From Eutrigla gurnardus (taxonomy: Eukaryota; Chordata; Actinopteri; Perciformes; Triglidae), in assembly GCA_963514095.1 (NCBI GenBank), contig OY741285.1, positions 4,287,875-4,351,874 on the forward strand: a stretch of DNA of 64,000 nucleotides. The letters run 5' to 3'. Made by a program: the position numbers and the translations under genes. Each line of letters opens with the position of its first letter. The stretch's first letter is position 1. The notes under the pieces were generated by a model, which saw nothing but the letters and a program-made list of their open reading frames with translations, was not told where the DNA came from and did no database searches. Shown here one piece after another: positions 60,268 to 64,000 of the stretch.

Positions 60268-61886
60268 CTCCCCCCGCTGTCTGCATCCTCCCAATTAATT
60301 GTTAAAGTGTGCAGCTACAACGTCTCTAGCGTGACCTCGCCGGCTCCCCATTGGCCAAATAATCATCACCCACATGTTAAAGCTGCATTTCTATGCTGAC
60401 TGCATCAACATGTTTAATAGAAAGCTTCCTCCCGGGTGCACCTGTGTTAAAGCTCAGCATCTGAGAGACCTCTCCTAATTGTCTCCCACCCCTAGATCTC
60501 ATCATTGGCCCTTATTATACAGCTGGACCTTTGGCCCCCCTCCTGAGTCTACATGTGTGAGGAGGGTTCAGGTGTGGGACCCGTCAGCATCTCTTTCCAG
60601 AGGCAGGACCAGTTAATTATGGGCCAACGTGGATCAGGACTTTGCACTGAGACCATTAGCTTCACGAGAGGGCAGGAGCAGGGTTCAGGAAAAGAAGCGG
60701 CACGTCTTTGCTAAGATGGCATTTGGAAAAAGCTCTGGCACTTATCCCACATATACGATGAGTTCAATGACTTCATCGTGACGATGTATACAGCTCCACA
60801 TCCACTCCAGCCAATCACCATCTATATCTAATGCCATAAAATTAGTAAAGCATGTGAATTACCTCTGGCTTCCTTGTGTTAAAGCTTAATCGACCTTGGA
60901 GTGGGATAACCTCCCCGATGCCAGCCACGCGGTCCCACATCCAGCCCGGTTCATGATATAATTATCTTATTATTCACTTTTTCCCCCACTCTCAGAGGTA
61001 ATTCAGAGGTGTAGGTGTCCGGCGAAGACGTCTGATTAAAAAAGTATTACCATATGAATCCTCAGCGGCGCCCCGTTCATTTCCGATGCACGTCGTTGAG
61101 GTGAAAGTCACGATTTTCTTTGTATCAAGGACGATAAATTCATAATGCGTAGCGTTCCCCCTGCAGGCTCTTCATGCTCCCTCACCTTAATGAGCTGGGA
61201 ACGGGAGCAAAGAAAAAAGGAGGGGATTGCTTTTGAAGGGTCTCTCACTTTGTCGCAGTGGGGTTCGTGGAGTGGCTTCCCAATGACGGAGCCCCGACAA
61301 AGGAAGACAACAATGGCGTGCGTGTCAACGCGGCATCGCTGATTGAATGGGGAAACAAGCCCAGCGTGTACTCTATCTGCAGCATGACAGCAAGCAGGCA
61401 GAGGTGGGATTGAGTTCAAAGTGCACCGGTATGTGGGCGGTTGAAACATATTGCTTTTTTTTTTTTTCATTGGATCGTTGCACTACGGTTGCTTTCATGG
61501 AGAAAGAGAGGTTGACACCATGAAAAGAAACCTTGTTACGTCATTTTGAGCTTTTTCCTGATAAAAGCTGCCGATTATGTTCAGAGAAACTGTTGATGGC
61601 GACACTAAGCTTTTTCTCTTGATGTCGTTTGATATTATTTTAGTAGTTAAAGTAGAAAACGAGTCTCCAAAGCCAGCCTGTTGTCTCAGAGCTCCGAGTC
61701 TTTGGCTCTGGAATCCTGATCTTTGTACATGAGATGGTTTTAGAGCAGAGATCTTCAACAGGGGGTCCCGGACCCGGTCCGACTTACTGCAGGGGGTCTC
61801 CAAAACGATTTGATCCTCAACTTCTTTTCTTCCATAAATTTAAACATCCAAAAATACACCTTAAAATGAATAAATGAATGATTGAA

Positions 61887-61908
61887 TGTGTGTGTGTGTG
61901 TGTGTGTG
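61887..61908 (+). repeat. (TG)11 directly upstream of a shisa6 3' splice site
   Basis: Eleven TG units occupy the place where the polypyrimidine tract should be, five bases before the third coding exon. See findings. Confidence 0.95.
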
Positions 61909-61913
61909 AACAG

Positions 61914-62015
61914 GTCTCCACTATGGGAAGGAGAGTATCCGCAGCAGTGGCGGCGCTGACCTTCACAACTTCATCTCGTCCGGTTTCGTGACGTTGGGTC
62001 GGGGTCACCAGAAAG
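61914..62015 (+). CDS. shisa6: shisa6 third coding exon, in-frame cassette candidate
   Basis: This 102-nt exon is exactly 34 codons. It follows TGTGTGTGTGAACAG (AG at 61912-61913) and ends AAAG|GTAAAG. Joined in phase to the previous exon it reads GLHYGKESIRSSGGADLHNF, then ISSGFVTLGRGHQK. A DLHNFISSGFVTLGRGH block is one I recognise from the cytoplasmic tail of Shisa6/7-type proteins, where it is an optional exon. The frame is preserved whether the exon is included or skipped. Its 3' splice site lacks a normal polypyrimidine tract and instead has a (TG)n run at 61887-61908. Confidence 0.85.
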
Positions 62016-62248
62016 GTAAAGTACTTTCTTTTCTTCCCGCCACGACAGATTGAATTTAACGCTTATCTGTCGGCGCGGCGTTGCAAAACCTGCTGAATGC
62101 GAACGCAACCTGCGTAGCGTTCCGCTCGCAGTATGGAGACGATAAACAAGACATTCATTCAACCCCCTCGAGCTATTCAACCTCTGCATTTTGCAAATAA
62201 ACACGAAGCAAACACACAATTACTGCTACAGATGGGTGAAGGCAAGGT

Positions 62249-62249
<1 letters not shown>

Positions 62250-62313
<64 letters not shown>
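62250..62313. repeat. (CA)n microsatellite
   Basis: About 64 bp of CA in the shisa6 intron. Confidence 0.95.
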
Positions 62314-62315
<2 letters not shown>

Positions 62316-62423
62316 AGCCATTAGTCAGGGGGAAGTTTTCCCATGGGTAATACACTGATTAGTATGCAGCCATGTTGGCCGAGTTCTTGTGATTTATTCC
62401 CATCCATTTGGCTCCACAAATCA

Positions 62424-62425
<2 letters not shown>

Positions 62426-62501
<76 letters not shown>
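62426..62501. repeat. (TG)n microsatellite
   Basis: About 76 bp of TG, complementary to the (CA)n run 113 bp upstream. Confidence 0.95.
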
Positions 62502-62502
<1 letters not shown>

Positions 62503-63867
62503 AGCTCGGGGGGGTTGCGAGGTGAACTTCTTTACCTGATAGTGCTTTCAAATGTTTAATTGAACGTGTTTGTGCCAAATGGAGAACGCTTGTAATGTTT
62601 CATGGTGGCTGACTGCTTTAGTGAAAATCTGCATCATTTCCAATGTCGATCGGTTCCTCGGCTGCATAAAAGTGTGTTTCCACGCCTCCTCCTCCTCTCC
62701 TCCTCCTCCTCTTCCTCCCGGATTCCCTGCTCATCAACCTAACGGCAGCAGCTGATGGCTGCTTGGGTGCTTTAATAAATCGATGTCGGGTGTTGATCGG
62801 GCATGTGTGGCGTCGCATCCAAGTGAAGCTTCTCTCCACTTGGAACCATCGGATTTATCATTTACATGTTTACCAGGTTTTGTGTAAAAAACAATACGAT
62901 TAAGTTTTATGAATCCCGATCTTTTCTAAAGATCCCCCCCCCCTCTGTTTAAAGATCATAACAGCATCACTCTGGCATCCCCACTATATACTTGTCACAA
63001 CAACAGCATGGGGTGAGGTTTAGCGTTCAGCATCTGTGTGGTGGAATCTGTGTTTTCTTGCAGCGGGAAGCCTTTTGATTCCTCCGATGCAAAAACAAAC
63101 GAAACGCGACAGATTGAGATCTTGGAAAAGGCCTGCTGACACTAAGATTTCTTGCAAAAAAGAAAGAAAGAAAGAGACTTCCTTAACAGTATCCTTCTCT
63201 CCACGTTGGACGTGCCCAGAGGCCGTTATTACAGAATCTAGACTCCTAAAATCAATGAAAACGCTGTTGTGAAGTTTGCTATTGTTGGTTGGATCTTCAG
63301 CATTTCATACTGTTCCCATCACTCGAGGGCAACGGAGGGAAATGAACAGTTTAACCAAACCACCTCCCCCGCTCTCTCATCTTCACAACCACTCCATGGA
63401 TCCACAAAGCTCCATAAAACCGCTCTCCTCGCTTTGATTGATTGACGGATATAAATAGCTCCCACCTGCAGTACGTTCAGCGTGTCTAACAACACACTGT
63501 TTGCTTTATGAATATAATCCCAAAAAATCTGCGGCTGTGGATTTCGACGTGGAGGTGAACGGCGAGTAAACAGTCCGGTTGAATTCAAATCACAGTGAGG
63601 TTCATTATGTTTTTTTTGAAGAGGTTTGCACAGCTTTGTTTGCTCTGGCAGTTACAACGCCGCAAATACACACTCACTGATCAGTCAGTGGAAAAAAACC
63701 TCTCTTTCCACATGAATCTGGAGACAGATGTTGTCTTCTGTCCAGTTGTTTAGTAGAAAAGGACAGAACGAGGTTCAGGAGTCAGGATGGAGTCCTCTGG
63801 CTGCGGAGGGCCTGCTTGCTTAATTATACAGGCGGAAAGTGTGTTTGGTTGTTAATTATATGGCATG

Positions 63868-63868
<1 letters not shown>

Positions 63869-63939
<71 letters not shown>
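63869..63939. repeat. (TG)n microsatellite before a possible microexon
   Basis: About 71 bp of TG ending at TTGCAG, directly before the candidate microexon. Confidence 0.95.
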
Positions 63940-63940
<1 letters not shown>

Positions 63941-63944
63941 GCAG

Positions 63945-63965
63945 CGTGGCCCTTGGGGAGGACAG
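63945..63965 (+). CDS. shisa6: Candidate 21-nt shisa6 microexon
   Basis: TTGCAG is followed by 21 nt (CGTGGCCC...GGACAG) and then GTGAGG. In the phase left by the third coding exon it adds seven codons (A-W-P-L-G-R-T) and keeps the frame. Neuronal genes often carry microexons of this size. I do not remember such a segment in mammalian SHISA6, and short GT/AG pairs arise by chance, so this is tentative. Confidence 0.3.
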
Positions 63966-64000
63966 GTGAGGTCAGAGTGTTGCTGAAGCTCTAAATGAGA

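Larger units (their letters stand above)
57392..61913 (+). other. shisa6: shisa6 intron between the second and third coding exons
   Basis: 4522 bp. Contains (TG)n at 60034-60103, (CA)n at 60219-60266, and non-repetitive stretches (57540-57730, 60290-60720, 61170-61340) that could include control elements. No further exon with supported splice sites was found. Confidence 0.65.
62016..63944 (+). other. shisa6: shisa6 intron after the third coding exon
   Basis: Contains (CA)n at 62250-62313, (TG)n at 62426-62501 and (TG)n at 63869-63939. The limits assume the microexon at 63945-63965 is real; otherwise the intron continues past the window. Confidence 0.5.

Noticed and set aside
63071..63272. 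Possible shisa6 exon after TTTTCTTGCAG at 63061
   Set aside because: The acceptor looks good and the frame is open, but no GT donor in a sensible place follows and the peptide is unlike Shisa tails.

Overview
This window is vertebrate nuclear DNA, almost certainly from a teleost fish. Intron-split genes with GT/AG junctions, long (CA)n/(TG)n runs, fish-type LINE tails and vertebrate-specific families (FOXK2, TMEM238, Shisa) all point that way. There are no operons or other prokaryotic features, and I see no virus-derived coding sequence.

Layout, left to right. (1) Positions 1-7115, minus strand: foxk2, a FHA plus forkhead transcription factor. I rebuilt nine coding exons with compatible splice phases. 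The last exon runs off the left edge, and the first sits in a CpG-rich promoter with ETS and CCAAT motifs. The large last intron holds a two-unit tandem repeat, a tRNA-derived SINE, a DNA-transposon remnant and a (CA)n tract abutting a splice donor. (2) Positions 7116-11340: intergenic, with repeat remnants. (3) Positions 11340-15320, minus strand: two TMEM238-family membrane-protein genes in the same orientation. The left one is closest to TMEM238L. The right one appears to have a spliced 3' UTR. (4) Positions 15320-54300: about 39 kb without a recognisable protein gene. It holds microsatellites, a 0.5 kb polypurine minisatellite, several dispersed repeat families, a degenerate telomere-like patch and scattered CTCF-like motifs. 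(5) Positions 54300-64000, plus strand: the 5' part of a Shisa6-like AMPA-receptor auxiliary subunit gene. It has a probable non-coding exon, the exon with signal peptide, cysteine-rich domain and membrane helix, two further coding exons and a possible 21-nt microexon. The gene continues past the right edge.

Human FOXK2, TMEM238L and SHISA6 all lie on chromosome 17 (from memory), with TMEM238L and SHISA6 close together. The window therefore looks like a teleost block related to that chromosome. These genes do not form a functional pathway: one is a nuclear regulator, two are small membrane proteins of unknown role and one is a synaptic protein.

I found no new gene system. The points most worth checking are the (UG)n tracts immediately upstream of the shisa6 3' splice sites, the (CA)n tract against the foxk2 exon 8 donor, a repeat family carrying a CTCF-like core, and the tandem TMEM238 pair.
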